Assembly: GCA_028683835.1 (NCBI GenBank)
Contig: JAQUHB010000027.1
Coordinates: 1-34,744 of the forward strand
Direction of reading: 5' to 3'
DNA from: Sulfurimonadaceae bacterium
Lineage (GTDB): Bacteria > Campylobacterota > Campylobacteria > Campylobacterales > Sulfurimonadaceae
Length of the DNA stretch: 34,744 nucleotides
Shown: in pieces, positions 8,069-15,692 of the stretch
How the letters are laid out: every line of letters starts with the position of its first letter
Position numbering within the stretch: position 1 is the first letter of the stretch
Program-made: the position numbers and the translations under genes
The notes under the pieces: model-generated
What the model was told of the DNA's origin: nothing
The model's database searches: none
The model's input: the letters and a program-made list of their open reading frames with translations, nothing else

Positions 8069-9264
8069 TGAAACTCCATATATTTTTTATATATCCACAG
8101 ATAATAAAGAGAACTGAGAAAAAATGCACCTGAGAGATAAACAACTATCCATTCAAGCGAAAGACCGATTTTTGCCAGCTCTCCTGTGATTAAAGCTGTC
8201 AAAGCGGCAACTAAAAGAAAGATCATATCATTATATGCGACGATCCTTCCATAATAATTTTTATCTGTTTTATGCTGAATAAGTGTATAACTATAAGACC
8301 AAAGTGTTGTTGTAAAAAAACCAACTAAGATAGAAGCCACAAGAGAAAGATAAAAATATTTCATTACTGCTGCCCAGATAAGTAAAGCAATACCCTGAAA
8401 AATAAAAATATAAAAAAGTCGCTTATCATTTATCCATTTTGCCAAAAACATCGGACCAATAACAAGCCCAACTGCGCGAGATGCATGAATTAATCCCAAA
8501 GCAAGAGCTGTTGCAATAACACTAGAATAATATTTATCAACCATCAGTGCGACAAGTGCATCATAAGAGGTAAGCCCCACAAGGGAATGGATTAACATAA
8601 AATGCAATATATGTTTATTCTCTTTGAGATATATAAACGTTTTTTGTATCATTTTCATGATAGATTCACCTGACTTACTAATACTTACATGTAAAGGTGT
8701 TCCAACTAAAAGAAACCAACCAATCAAAAAAAGTGACCCATCTAAAATAAAAGCCACTTTGACCCCGAGAAGATATACAACAAAACCGCTAATCGCCATA
8801 CCAACTGTGTATGAAAAAGACCAGATAATCGAGTGGATCTCATTTGCTTGTCTGAGTACACTATGATTAAGAATTTTCGGTAGAAGTGACATTTCTGCTG
8901 TAAAATAAAAACTCGCTGCACCCATTCTGATAAAAATAAGAAGATATAAAATCCACAAGTAAGAATGGTCATTTACTAAAAGTAGAGAGAAGGTAGAAAA
9001 AATTTCAATTGACAACAAAAAAAGCATCAACTTTTTTGGATCAAGCCTATCTATGAGTGTTCCACTTATAGGAGCTTGAATCACTCCGGGAATAAAATAA
9101 AGTGCTGCGACAAACGCAATAACACCTGCTGAGACATGCATCTCAATTAAAAGAGTATAGATGGCAACATTGCTAAACCAAGCACCAAAGTAGGAAATAA
9201 GCTGAATTAAAGTGAGGCGTCTGAGAACCTCTTCATTTTTTAATAACTGTATATACTGTTTCAT
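8065..9264 (-). CDS. MFS transporter, 12-helix exporter type
   Basis: A 399 aa major facilitator with about twelve hydrophobic helices. Motif A in the loop between helices 2 and 3 reads GTLIDRLDPKKLM (68-80), a DHA-type antiporter signature. The second half repeats a related loop (AKWINDKRLFY). Overall layout resembles the DHA3/EntS-like group that exports siderophores or drugs, but the substrate cannot be read from the sequence. The ATG at 9264 has no clear Shine-Dalgarno; a TGA-TACTAT extended -10 lies just upstream, so a very short leader is possible. It is first in a three-gene minus-strand unit divergent from flaG. Confidence 0.82.
   Translation of the reverse strand: MKQYIQLLKNEEVLRRLTLIQLISYFGAWFSNVAIYTLLIEMHVSAGVIAFVAALYFIPGVIQAPISGTLIDRLDPKKLMLFLLSIEIFSTFSLLLVNDHSYLWILYLLIFIRMGAASFYFTAEMSLLPKILNHSVLRQANEIHSIIWSFSYTVGMAISGFVVYLLGVKVAFILDGSLFLIGWFLLVGTPLHVSISKSGESIMKMIQKTFIYLKENKHILHFMLIHSLVGLTSYDALVALMVDKYYSSVIATALALGLIHASRAVGLVIGPMFLAKWINDKRLFYIFIFQGIALLIWAAVMKYFYLSLVASILVGFFTTTLWSYSYTLIQHKTDKNYYGRIVAYNDMIFLLVAALTALITGELAKIGLSLEWIVVYLSGAFFLSSLYYLWIYKKYMEFQ
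8684..8695 (-). repeat. TTTACATGTAAG repeat, copy 1
   Basis: Exact 12-base match on the minus strand, inside the MFS coding region. The palindromic core TTACATGTAA is at 8685-8694. Confidence 0.7.
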
Positions 9265-9347
9265 CGTGCAATAGTATCAAAAAAATACTCGAAACTCTTG
9301 TTAGTCTTGCAAAAAAAGATCTTGACAAAAAAACATCATATATTAAT

Positions 9348-9375
9348 TAAAGTTTTTTAATTAACTAGTCGATAT
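9348..9375 (+). promoter_or_regulatory. Sigma-28 (FliA) promoter of flaG
   Basis: TAAAGTTT at 9348-9355 and GTCGATAT ending at 9375, separated by 12 nt, match the FliA consensus (TAAAGTTT, N11, GCCGATAA; epsilon -10 CGATAT) almost perfectly. It sits 41 nt upstream of the flaG start, which has AAGGAG. FlaG is a known late flagellar gene, so the assignment is coherent. Confidence 0.85.
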
Positions 9376-9416
9376 CGTTTCCAGAGTAATATTCTTAAAT
9401 TGATAAGGAGTTTGCC

Positions 9417-9788
9417 ATGGACGGCTTACAAAATATTGCAAATCATCAAAATGCGCAATTGTCTCAACCGAGTGCTCAGGGAAGAGCTGATACACAACAA
9501 GTAAAACAGGCAACTGTCGTACAAGAGATGCAAAAAGAGGATCTAAGTCCTACTAAAAAGATAAATTCACAAAATGATGTAAATGAATTAGTAAAAAAGA
9601 TGAATGATGCACTCAGTCCTTTTAATACATCAATAAAATTTGGTGTAGACAATCATGATACATTTTATGTTTCTGTTATAGATACACAAACTGACAAAAT
9701 GCTTCGTCGTTTTCCGGCGGAACAAGCTACAACTATCTTACCTAAAATGCAAGAATTAACGGGAATCGTGTTTGACACAAAAGGATAA
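9417..9788 (+). CDS. flaG: FlaG family flagellar protein
   Basis: 123 aa. The first 55 residues are Gln/Ser/Lys-rich and probably disordered. The FlaG domain fills the rest (about 58-121), with IKFGVDNHDTFYVSVIDTQT, then LRRFPAEQATTILPKM and the closing TGIVFDTKG typical of the family. FlaG limits or modulates flagellar filament length in Campylobacter and Vibrio. The gene stands alone between its own sigma-28 promoter and a terminator hairpin that includes its stop codon. The ATG at 9417 follows AAGGAG with good spacing. Confidence 0.93.
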   Translation: MDGLQNIANHQNAQLSQPSAQGRADTQQVKQATVVQEMQKEDLSPTKKINSQNDVNELVKKMNDALSPFNTSIKFGVDNHDTFYVSVIDTQTDKMLRRFPAEQATTILPKMQELTGIVFDTKG

Positions 9789-9804
9789 GTTTACTTATCC
9801 TTTT
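9780..9804 (+). terminator. Rho-independent terminator of flaG
   Basis: Ten-base perfect stem AAAGGATAAG/CTTATCCTTT (9780-9789 and 9794-9803) with a TTTA loop, ending in a run of T. The flaG stop codon (9786-9788) lies inside the ascending arm. Confidence 0.8.
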
Positions 9805-9890
9805 GATATATCTTCTTATTACTAACTACTTTTTAATCTTTTTTGTTGTAACATCTCGGCTATTATTTTAACTATTACGAGGTTTTGTTT

Positions 9891-11126
9891 ATGAAAAAAG
9901 AGGTAAAAAAAGTAGTTTTAGCTTATTCTGGCGGACTTGATACTAGCGTAATCTTAAAATGGCTACAAGATGAATACAATGCTGAAGTTATCACTTTTAC
10001 AGCGGATCTTGGACAAGGTGAAGAAGTTGAACCTGCTCGTACAAAAGCGCTTGCGATGGGAATTAAACCAGAAAACATTTTTATTTTAGATATTCGTGAA
10101 GAGTTCGTTAAAGATTTCGTATTCCCAATGTTTAGAGCAAATACAATCTACGAAGGCGAATACCTTTTGGGAACATCAATTGCGAGACCGCTTATCGCTA
10201 AAAAACAAATTGAGATCGCAAATAAAATGGGTGCCGATGCAGTAAGTCACGGTGCAACAGGAAAAGGAAATGACCAAGTACGTTTTGAGCTTGGATACTT
10301 GGGACTCAATCCTGACATCACTGTTATTGCTCCTTGGAGAGAATGGGATCTCAACTCTCGTGAAAAACTTCTTGCATACGCAAAAGAGCATGGCATAGAG
10401 ATTGCTCAAAAACATATGGATGAAAATGGCAATCCTCAAGTGAGTCCATACTCAATGGATGCGAATCTTCTTCATATTTCATACGAAGGACTGCACCTAG
10501 AAGATCCAAATGCAGAGCCTGAAGATTCTATGTGGTTATGGACGACAGATCCCCTAAACGCTCCGGATGAAGCTGAATATATCACTATCGGCTATAAAAA
10601 TGGAGATCCAATCTCAGTTAATGGTGAAGAGATGAGCCCTGCGACTCTCCTAAAAAAACTAAACGATTATGGAAATAAACACGGTATCGGACGTCTTGAT
10701 ATTGTTGAAAACAGATATGTTGGGATGAAAGCACGTGGATGTTATGAAACTCCGGGTGGAACGATTATGTTAAAAGCTCACCGTGCCATCGAGTCTATTA
10801 CACTTGATCGTGAAGCTGCACATCTTAAAGATGAGATTATGCCTCGTTACGCAAAACTTATCTATAATGGTATGTGGTTCTCACCAGAACGCGAAGCACT
10901 TCAGGCACTCATCGACAATACACAAAAATTTGTTGAAGGTGATGTAAGACTCAAGCTTTACAAAGGAAATGTTATGGTTGTGGGTAGAACTTCACCAAAA
11001 ACACTTTTCTCTGAAGCTCACTCTACATTTGAAGCGGACACTGTTTATAATCAAAAAGATGCAGAAGGTTTCATTCGCCTAAATGCACTTCGTTTTATCA
11101 TCGCCGGTAAAGCTAGAGGAAACTAA
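9891..11126 (+). CDS. argG: Argininosuccinate synthase
   Basis: Joins citrulline and aspartate with ATP, the penultimate step of arginine synthesis. 411 aa, standard length. The N-terminal PP-loop AYSGGLDTS (11-19) binds [17 protein letters not shown] and the tetramer-forming C-terminal helix region are intact. The start is the ATG at 9891 with CGAGG 8 nt upstream; an in-frame TTG two codons earlier is less likely. It leads a plus-strand series with the FTR/rhodanese gene, rplI, hslV, hslU and era, the same order as C. jejuni except for the inserted second gene. Confidence 0.97.
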   Translation: MKKEVKKVVLAYSGGLDTSVILKWLQDEYNAEVITFTADLGQGEEVEPARTKALAMGIKPENIFILDIREEFVKDFVFPMFRANTIYEGEYLLGTSIARPLIAKKQIEIANKMGADAVSHGATGKGNDQVRFELGYLGLNPDITVIAPWREWDLNSREKLLAYAKEHGIEIAQKHMDENGNPQVSPYSMDANLLHISYEGLHLEDPNAEPEDSMWLWTTDPLNAPDEAEYITIGYKNGDPISVNGEEMSPATLLKKLNDYGNKHGIGRLDIVENRYVGMKARGCYETPGGTIMLKAHRAIESITLDREAAHLKDEIMPRYAKLIYNGMWFSPEREALQALIDNTQKFVEGDVRLKLYKGNVMVVGRTSPKTLFSEAHSTFEADTVYNQKDAEGFIRLNALRFIIAGKARGN

Positions 11127-11139
11127 AAAGGAAATAATT

Positions 11140-11877
11140 ATGAGTATAATCAAGATAGATATGAATTCACCTGAGTTTCAAGCAGAGCTTGAAAAAACAG
11201 TTCGTTTCACAGACAAGGTTGTGAAGCAATTCAACTGGGAATATAATCCTGAAGATATGATCAATGAAGGTGTACAAATGGGTCTTGCTCGTAACAAGAT
11301 GATGTACAACAAAAGATTTTGTCCTTGTTATATGGTCGAAGTTGTAGATGGCACGCCAAGAAGTGTCGAAGACAGAACTTGTCCTTGTACTCCGGCAATC
11401 GAACATGAGATTCCAGAGGAAGGTGTTTGTCATTGTCAAATCTTCTGTACTCCAGAATATGCTGCTAAAAAAAGAGTAGAGATGGGGATGGAAGAGGTTG
11501 TACATCAACACTCTCGCGGATTAACAAAAGAGGAATGTGAACTTCTTGTAAACAATAGCGAACTTGACTCTGATGAACTTGTTTCACTTCTCGAAGCTCG
11601 TGAATTAGGTATGGTAAATTTTAAACTTGTTGATGTTCGTGAACATATGGAATGGCAAATGGGTCATATTAGCGGTGCAGATAAACTTATCCCGACAAGT
11701 AGCTTTTTCAATACTCTTAACGAATCACAACTTGATAAAAATGAAAATATCATAGTTTATTGTCACGTTGGTAGCAGAAGTGCACATGTCGCAAGAATCT
11801 TAAAAGACATGGGTTATACAAAGATAGGAAACCTCTCCCACGGTATCGTTTCTTACGGCGGAAAAATAGAACGCTAA
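11140..11877 (+). CDS. Ferredoxin-thioredoxin reductase catalytic-type domain fused to a rhodanese domain
   Basis: A 245 aa two-domain protein. Residues about 10-115 match the catalytic beta subunit of ferredoxin:thioredoxin reductase. The cysteine pattern is C61PC63, C81PC83, C97HC99, with an additional C103. By the plant/cyanobacterial enzyme, C61, C81, C83 and C97 should hold a 4Fe-4S cluster, while C63 and C99 form the redox disulfide. Residues about 145-243 are a rhodanese domain with a catalytic loop YCHVGSRS (Cys208). No alpha (variable) FTR subunit is encoded nearby. The ATG at 11140 has AAGGA 7 nt upstream; a longer in-frame TTG start inside argG is rejected. Likely a cytoplasmic sulfur- or thiol-relay protein; the real partners and substrate are unknown. 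Confidence 0.85.
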   Translation: MSIIKIDMNSPEFQAELEKTVRFTDKVVKQFNWEYNPEDMINEGVQMGLARNKMMYNKRFCPCYMVEVVDGTPRSVEDRTCPCTPAIEHEIPEEGVCHCQIFCTPEYAAKKRVEMGMEEVVHQHSRGLTKEECELLVNNSELDSDELVSLLEARELGMVNFKLVDVREHMEWQMGHISGADKLIPTSSFFNTLNESQLDKNENIIVYCHVGSRSAHVARILKDMGYTKIGNLSHGIVSYGGKIER

Positions 11878-11892
11878 AAAATTAGGATCACA

Positions 11893-12339
11893 ATGAAAGT
11901 ATTATTATTAAAAGATGTAAAAGATTTAGGTAAAGCCGGCGAAATCAAAGACGTAAAAGACGGTTATGGACAAAATTTTCTTATTGGTAAGGGTTTTGCA
12001 GTACATGCCACTCAAGATGTTTTAGCTAAACATGCAGCACAAGAAAGAAAGCGTAAAGAGATCGAAGCCAAAGAGATTGAAGATCTCAAAGCTTTAGCTT
12101 TAAAACTTGATAAATTAGAGATTGTCATAACAAAAAAACTGGGTCAAAACAAGCATCTCTTTGGTGCTGTTACAAAAGATGAGATTGCACACGCCCTGCT
12201 CGCTCAGCACAATATAGAGATCGATAAGAAACATATTGTTTCAAAAGAGAATATTAAAACTGTCGGCGAACATGATATTGATTTCAAACTTGGGCACGGT
12301 TTGCATGCAACTTTACATGTAGACGTTGTCGGTGAATAA
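11893..12339 (+). CDS. rplI: 50S ribosomal protein bL9
   Basis: 148 aa, normal for bL9. The N-terminal 23S-binding domain shows [16 protein letters not shown] and the signature [13 protein letters not shown], followed by the long connecting helix (about 45-75) and the C-terminal domain ending in LHVDVVGE. The Shine-Dalgarno is AGGA 5 nt before the ATG. The last base of the stop codon is the first base of the hslV ATG, indicating coupled translation. Confidence 0.97.
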   Translation: MKVLLLKDVKDLGKAGEIKDVKDGYGQNFLIGKGFAVHATQDVLAKHAAQERKRKEIEAKEIEDLKALALKLDKLEIVITKKLGQNKHLFGAVTKDEIAHALLAQHNIEIDKKHIVSKENIKTVGEHDIDFKLGHGLHATLHVDVVGE

Positions 12340-12884
12340 TGTTCGACGCTACAACTATCCTTGCATACAAAGGTAAGAACAAAGCCGTCATCGGCGGTGA
12401 TGGCCAAGTTACCTTTGGAAATAGTGTATTAAAAGGCAATGCAACCAAAATCCGAACGCTCAATAACGGGAAGGTTTTGGCTGGTTTTGCCGGAAGCACT
12501 GCGGATGCATTTAACCTTTTTGAGATGTTTGAAGATTATCTTACAGACAAAAAAGGCGACCTTCTCAAAGCTGTTATCGATTTTTCAAAAGCTTGGAGAA
12601 AAGATAAAGTATTACGCCGTTTAGAAGCGATGATGATTGTTCTAAATACGGAACACATTTTTATTCTTACAGGTAACGGTGATGTCGTAGAACCAGAAGA
12701 TGGTCAAATTGCCTCCATAGGAAGTGGTGGAAATTTTGCAATCTCTGCAGCACGCGCACTCAAACGTCATGTTGCTGATATGGATGAAGAACTTCTTGTA
12801 AAAGAGAGTCTCACTATTGCTGCAGAACTCTGCATCTACACAAATCACAATATCAAAACGCTCATTTTAGAAGAAGATTCATAA
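12339..12884 (+). CDS. hslV: HslV, peptidase subunit of the HslUV protease
   Basis: 181 aa proteasome-like threonine peptidase that forms the double-hexamer core of HslUV (ClpYQ). The conserved TTI(L) motif containing the nucleophile, the [10 protein letters not shown] segment and the GFAGSTADA loop are all present. The catalytic threonine is Thr5, not Thr2, because MFDA precedes it; as I recall, other Campylobacterota HslV proteins share this short leader, which must be trimmed to free the threonine. One base overlaps rplI before and hslU after. Confidence 0.96.
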   Translation: MFDATTILAYKGKNKAVIGGDGQVTFGNSVLKGNATKIRTLNNGKVLAGFAGSTADAFNLFEMFEDYLTDKKGDLLKAVIDFSKAWRKDKVLRRLEAMMIVLNTEHIFILTGNGDVVEPEDGQIASIGSGGNFAISAARALKRHVADMDEELLVKESLTIAAELCIYTNHNIKTLILEEDS

Positions 12885-14212
12885 TGGATATGACTCCAAA
12901 AGAGATTGTTGCATACTTAGACAATTATGTCATAGGTCAAAAAGATGCAAAAAAAAGTATCGCCCTCGCCCTTCGTACAAGATATAGAAGAATGCAGCTT
13001 GACCAAACAATACAAGATGATATCATGCCAAAAAATATTTTGATGATAGGCTCGACAGGTGTCGGTAAAACAGAGATATCCCGACGTTTGGCAAAGATGA
13101 TGAAAGTTCCTTTTATTAAAGTTGAAGCGAGTAAATATACCGAGGTCGGCTTTGTAGGACGCGATGTTGAATCGATGATAAGAGACCTTGTAGTGGCTTC
13201 AATATCTATCGTCAAAGCTGAAAAAGAGGAAGAGAATGCCCAAAAAATAGAAGACTATATTCTCAATAAAATAGTCGAAAAACTTCTCCCTCCTATCGCT
13301 GGATATATATCAGAAGAGAAAAAGGCTGAGCGAGAAAAACTTATACTTGAAATGGAAGAAAAAATCTCCAATAAAGAGCTCGATGACACCATTATCAAAA
13401 TCGATATTGCTAAAGCATCTATTGAGTTTAATGATACAAATCTTCCTCCGGAAATGGTCAAAGTACAAGAGTCTTTTACAAAGATGTTTAGTTCACTTTC
13501 CAAAGAAAACAACTCTATGGAAGTTAGTATCAAAGAGGCAAAAGAACTATTGCGTCAAGAAGCAAGTGCTAAACTTCTAGATATGGCAAGCATCCACATA
13601 GAAGCACTACACCGCGCGGAAGATGGCGGTATCATCTTTTTAGATGAAATAGATAAAATAGCCGTTCATTCAAAAAGTGAAGGTAGAAATGATCCAAGCA
13701 AAGAGGGAGTCCAACGTGATCTGCTTCCCATTGTTGAAGGCAGCAGCGTCACTACAAAATATGGAGTTATCAAAACTGACCATATACTTTTTATCGCAGC
13801 AGGTGCATTTCATCTTTGTAAACCAAGCGACCTTATCCCCGAGCTTCAAGGACGTTTTCCTCTAAGAGTCGAATTGGAATCTTTAGATGAAGAATCACTC
13901 TATAAAATCATGATGCAAACAAAAAATTCCTTACTTCGTCAATATAAAGCACTCTTGCATGTAGAGGGTGTAGATCTAGAATTTAGCGAAGAAGCGATCC
14001 GTGCAATCGCCAAACTTGCACATAAAACTAATGAATTTACTGAAGATATAGGAGCAAGACGTTTACATACCGTTCTAGAAAAAGTTTTAGAAGAGATTAG
14101 CTTTCATGCTGATGAATTTCAAGGGCAAAAATATTTAGTTACGCCAGAACTTGTTCATGAAAAACTTGATCTGGTCGTCGAAAACCAAGATCTTTCAAGA
14201 TATATACTTTAA
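12884..14212 (+). CDS. hslU: HslU, AAA+ unfoldase of the HslUV protease
   Basis: 442 aa. Walker A GSTGVGKT (56-63), the pore loop GFVG (89-92, usually GYVG), an intermediate I-domain (about 105-235), Walker B IIFLDEID (250-257), sensor/arginine region GRFPLRVE (323-330). The C-terminal tail ends LSRYIL, the segment that docks into HslV to activate it. It unfolds substrates with ATP and feeds them to HslV in the cytoplasm. The start overlaps the hslV stop by one base. Confidence 0.97.
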   Translation: MDMTPKEIVAYLDNYVIGQKDAKKSIALALRTRYRRMQLDQTIQDDIMPKNILMIGSTGVGKTEISRRLAKMMKVPFIKVEASKYTEVGFVGRDVESMIRDLVVASISIVKAEKEEENAQKIEDYILNKIVEKLLPPIAGYISEEKKAEREKLILEMEEKISNKELDDTIIKIDIAKASIEFNDTNLPPEMVKVQESFTKMFSSLSKENNSMEVSIKEAKELLRQEASAKLLDMASIHIEALHRAEDGGIIFLDEIDKIAVHSKSEGRNDPSKEGVQRDLLPIVEGSSVTTKYGVIKTDHILFIAAGAFHLCKPSDLIPELQGRFPLRVELESLDEESLYKIMMQTKNSLLRQYKALLHVEGVDLEFSEEAIRAIAKLAHKTNEFTEDIGARRLHTVLEKVLEEISFHADEFQGQKYLVTPELVHEKLDLVVENQDLSRYIL

Positions 14213-14220
14213 GGAATAAT

Positions 14221-15096
14221 ATGAGTAAATGTGGTTTCGTAGCGCTTATCGGGCGTCCAAATGCAGGTAAAAGTACGCTGATGAACTCTCTTTTGGGTGA
14301 AAAAATAGCAATGGTCTCTCAAAAAGCAAATGCTACAAGAAAGCGCTCCAATGCGATTGTAATGCATAATGAGGATCAGATTATTTTCGTGGACACTCCA
14401 GGCTTACACCAAAAAGAGAAGATGCTGAACCAGTTTATGCTTGAAGAAGCACTCAAAGCGATTGGAGATTGTGATCTTATTGTCTATCTTGCACCTGTTA
14501 CAGACTCACTTGAACATTATGAAAAATTCTTAGAAATAAATAATGGTAGAAAAAAGCATATCATCGTCCTTAGCAAAATCGATCAGGTAAGCCAAGAAAA
14601 ACTGTTTAAAAGTATAGAGAACTATAGCAAATATGCAGACAAATTTGAAGCGCTAATTCCTGTAAGTATTGCAAGAAAAGTGGGACATGAAGATCTTCTC
14701 GATACTATCACAAAATATCTCGAAGAGTCGCCGTATCTTTATGATCCAGAAGATATTACAACAGAGATGATACGTGATATTTACAAAGAGTTTATCCGCG
14801 AAGCAATCTTCGAAAATGTAAGTGATGAAGTCCCATATGAATCAGACGTTCTTATCGATAAAATAGATGAGAAAAAAGGAGTCGATCATGTTAAAGCCAC
14901 TATTATCCTTGCAAAAGATAGCCAAAAAGGGATTATTATAGGGAGTGGTGGCAATACAATCAAAAGAATTGGAAAATCTGCAAGATTGAAGATTGAACAT
15001 CTTTCAGGGAAAAAAGCATTTTTGGAACTTTTTGTTTCTGTAAAAAAAGGCTGGACTACAGATAAAAAATTCTTAGAGGAGATAGGCTATAAATAA
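14221..15096 (+). CDS. era: Era, ribosome-assembly GTPase
   Basis: 291 aa, normal for Era. GTPase motifs: G1 GRPNAGKST (11-19), G2 ATRKRSNAI (38-46), G3 DTPG (58-61) and G4 SKID (118-121), where the usual Asn of NKxD is Ser. The C-terminal KH domain carries GSGG at 241-244 in place of the usual GKGG. Era binds the 3' end of 16S rRNA during 30S maturation. AAGGA precedes the ATG. It is the last intact gene of the argG-era series; the following 600 nt hold no intact gene. Confidence 0.95.
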   Translation: MSKCGFVALIGRPNAGKSTLMNSLLGEKIAMVSQKANATRKRSNAIVMHNEDQIIFVDTPGLHQKEKMLNQFMLEEALKAIGDCDLIVYLAPVTDSLEHYEKFLEINNGRKKHIIVLSKIDQVSQEKLFKSIENYSKYADKFEALIPVSIARKVGHEDLLDTITKYLEESPYLYDPEDITTEMIRDIYKEFIREAIFENVSDEVPYESDVLIDKIDEKKGVDHVKATIILAKDSQKGIIIGSGGNTIKRIGKSARLKIEHLSGKKAFLELFVSVKKGWTTDKKFLEEIGYK

Positions 15097-15160
15097 GAAA
15101 AATATCATTACTGAGAATAATAAAAACAAATAAATGAAACTTTGATTAAACTTCGTCGCC

Positions 15161-15670
15161 ATGCGGGTCTGTAAAAGGTTATCTAAAATAAATTTTACGT
15201 ATCTACTTGCATGCATTACGCAAAAAGTACTATAAGTTACCAAAGTGTCAAAATTTATTAATGACAGCAAAAATGTGACAATAAATAATGATATTTTATT
15301 CAATTTAAATAATATCAAAAAATCTTTAAGTTTTATTCCGCTACAATCACTTAATAATGACTTTATATTTTGAAGCTTTATAAGAGGTACAGAGCTAGAC
15401 ACTGGGTCTTTTGATTTATATGTTGAAAATAAAATAAGTTATGATAGTGCATTGACGAAAGTTTTATAGATGTACGGTTTGTGACATAAATATTTTTATT
15501 ATAGCAGATGAAAAAATATAACATTTGCTTCAGATATTTTTTTAGATGACGATTTGACTGTACCTAAATCTCAAGGGCTAAGGGTGAGTATCATAAGATT
15601 TACAGATGAAAGTAATTTAAAAATAAACTATAAATCTTTAGGTAAAATGCATTGTATGAGATGTTTGTAG
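15161..15670 (+). pseudogene. Decayed coding relic, possibly a pilin-like protein
   Basis: The interval between era and the transformation operon has no intact gene. From the ATG at 15161 to the TAG at 15668 one reading frame stays recognisable for about 170 codons. In-frame stops interrupt it at codon 25 (TAA), before the SFIRGTELDT segment (TGA), at 15467 (TAG) and twice shortly after (TGA). The translated blocks look protein-like: INDSKNVTINNDILFNLNNI, ELDTGSFDLYVENKISYDSA, and a C-terminal part with RFTDESNLKINYKSLGKMHC. The last block recalls the strand-rich ends of pseudopilins, and the locus borders pilus-type genes, so a lost minor pilin is my best guess. The relic could equally be an unrelated gene. 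No strong promoter for the downstream operon is evident here. Confidence 0.4.
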
Positions 15671-15692
15671 TTAATTTTAAGTAGGTGGAAAA

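Noticed and set aside
9341-9365. TTAATTAAA/TTTAATTAA inverted repeat upstream of flaG as an operator
   Set aside because: It coincides with the sigma-28 -35 region in very AT-rich DNA, and no other copy was noticed; probably compositional.
12937-13533. Antisense open frames of about 90 codons inside hslU
   Set aside because: The hslU frame is unambiguous with all motifs; these are shadows.
15139-15168. Peptide KLRRHAGL resembling a prepilin leader (basic residues, then Gly before the cleavage site)
   Set aside because: A stop codon follows directly, the hydrophobic TLIEL-type stretch is missing in all frames, and it is in a different frame from the relic.
15073-15402. Minus-strand open frame of 109 codons between era and the cts operon
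   Set aside because: It overlaps the end of era and runs antisense to the decayed plus-strand frame. There is no Shine-Dalgarno, and the composition is what AT-rich antisense DNA gives.
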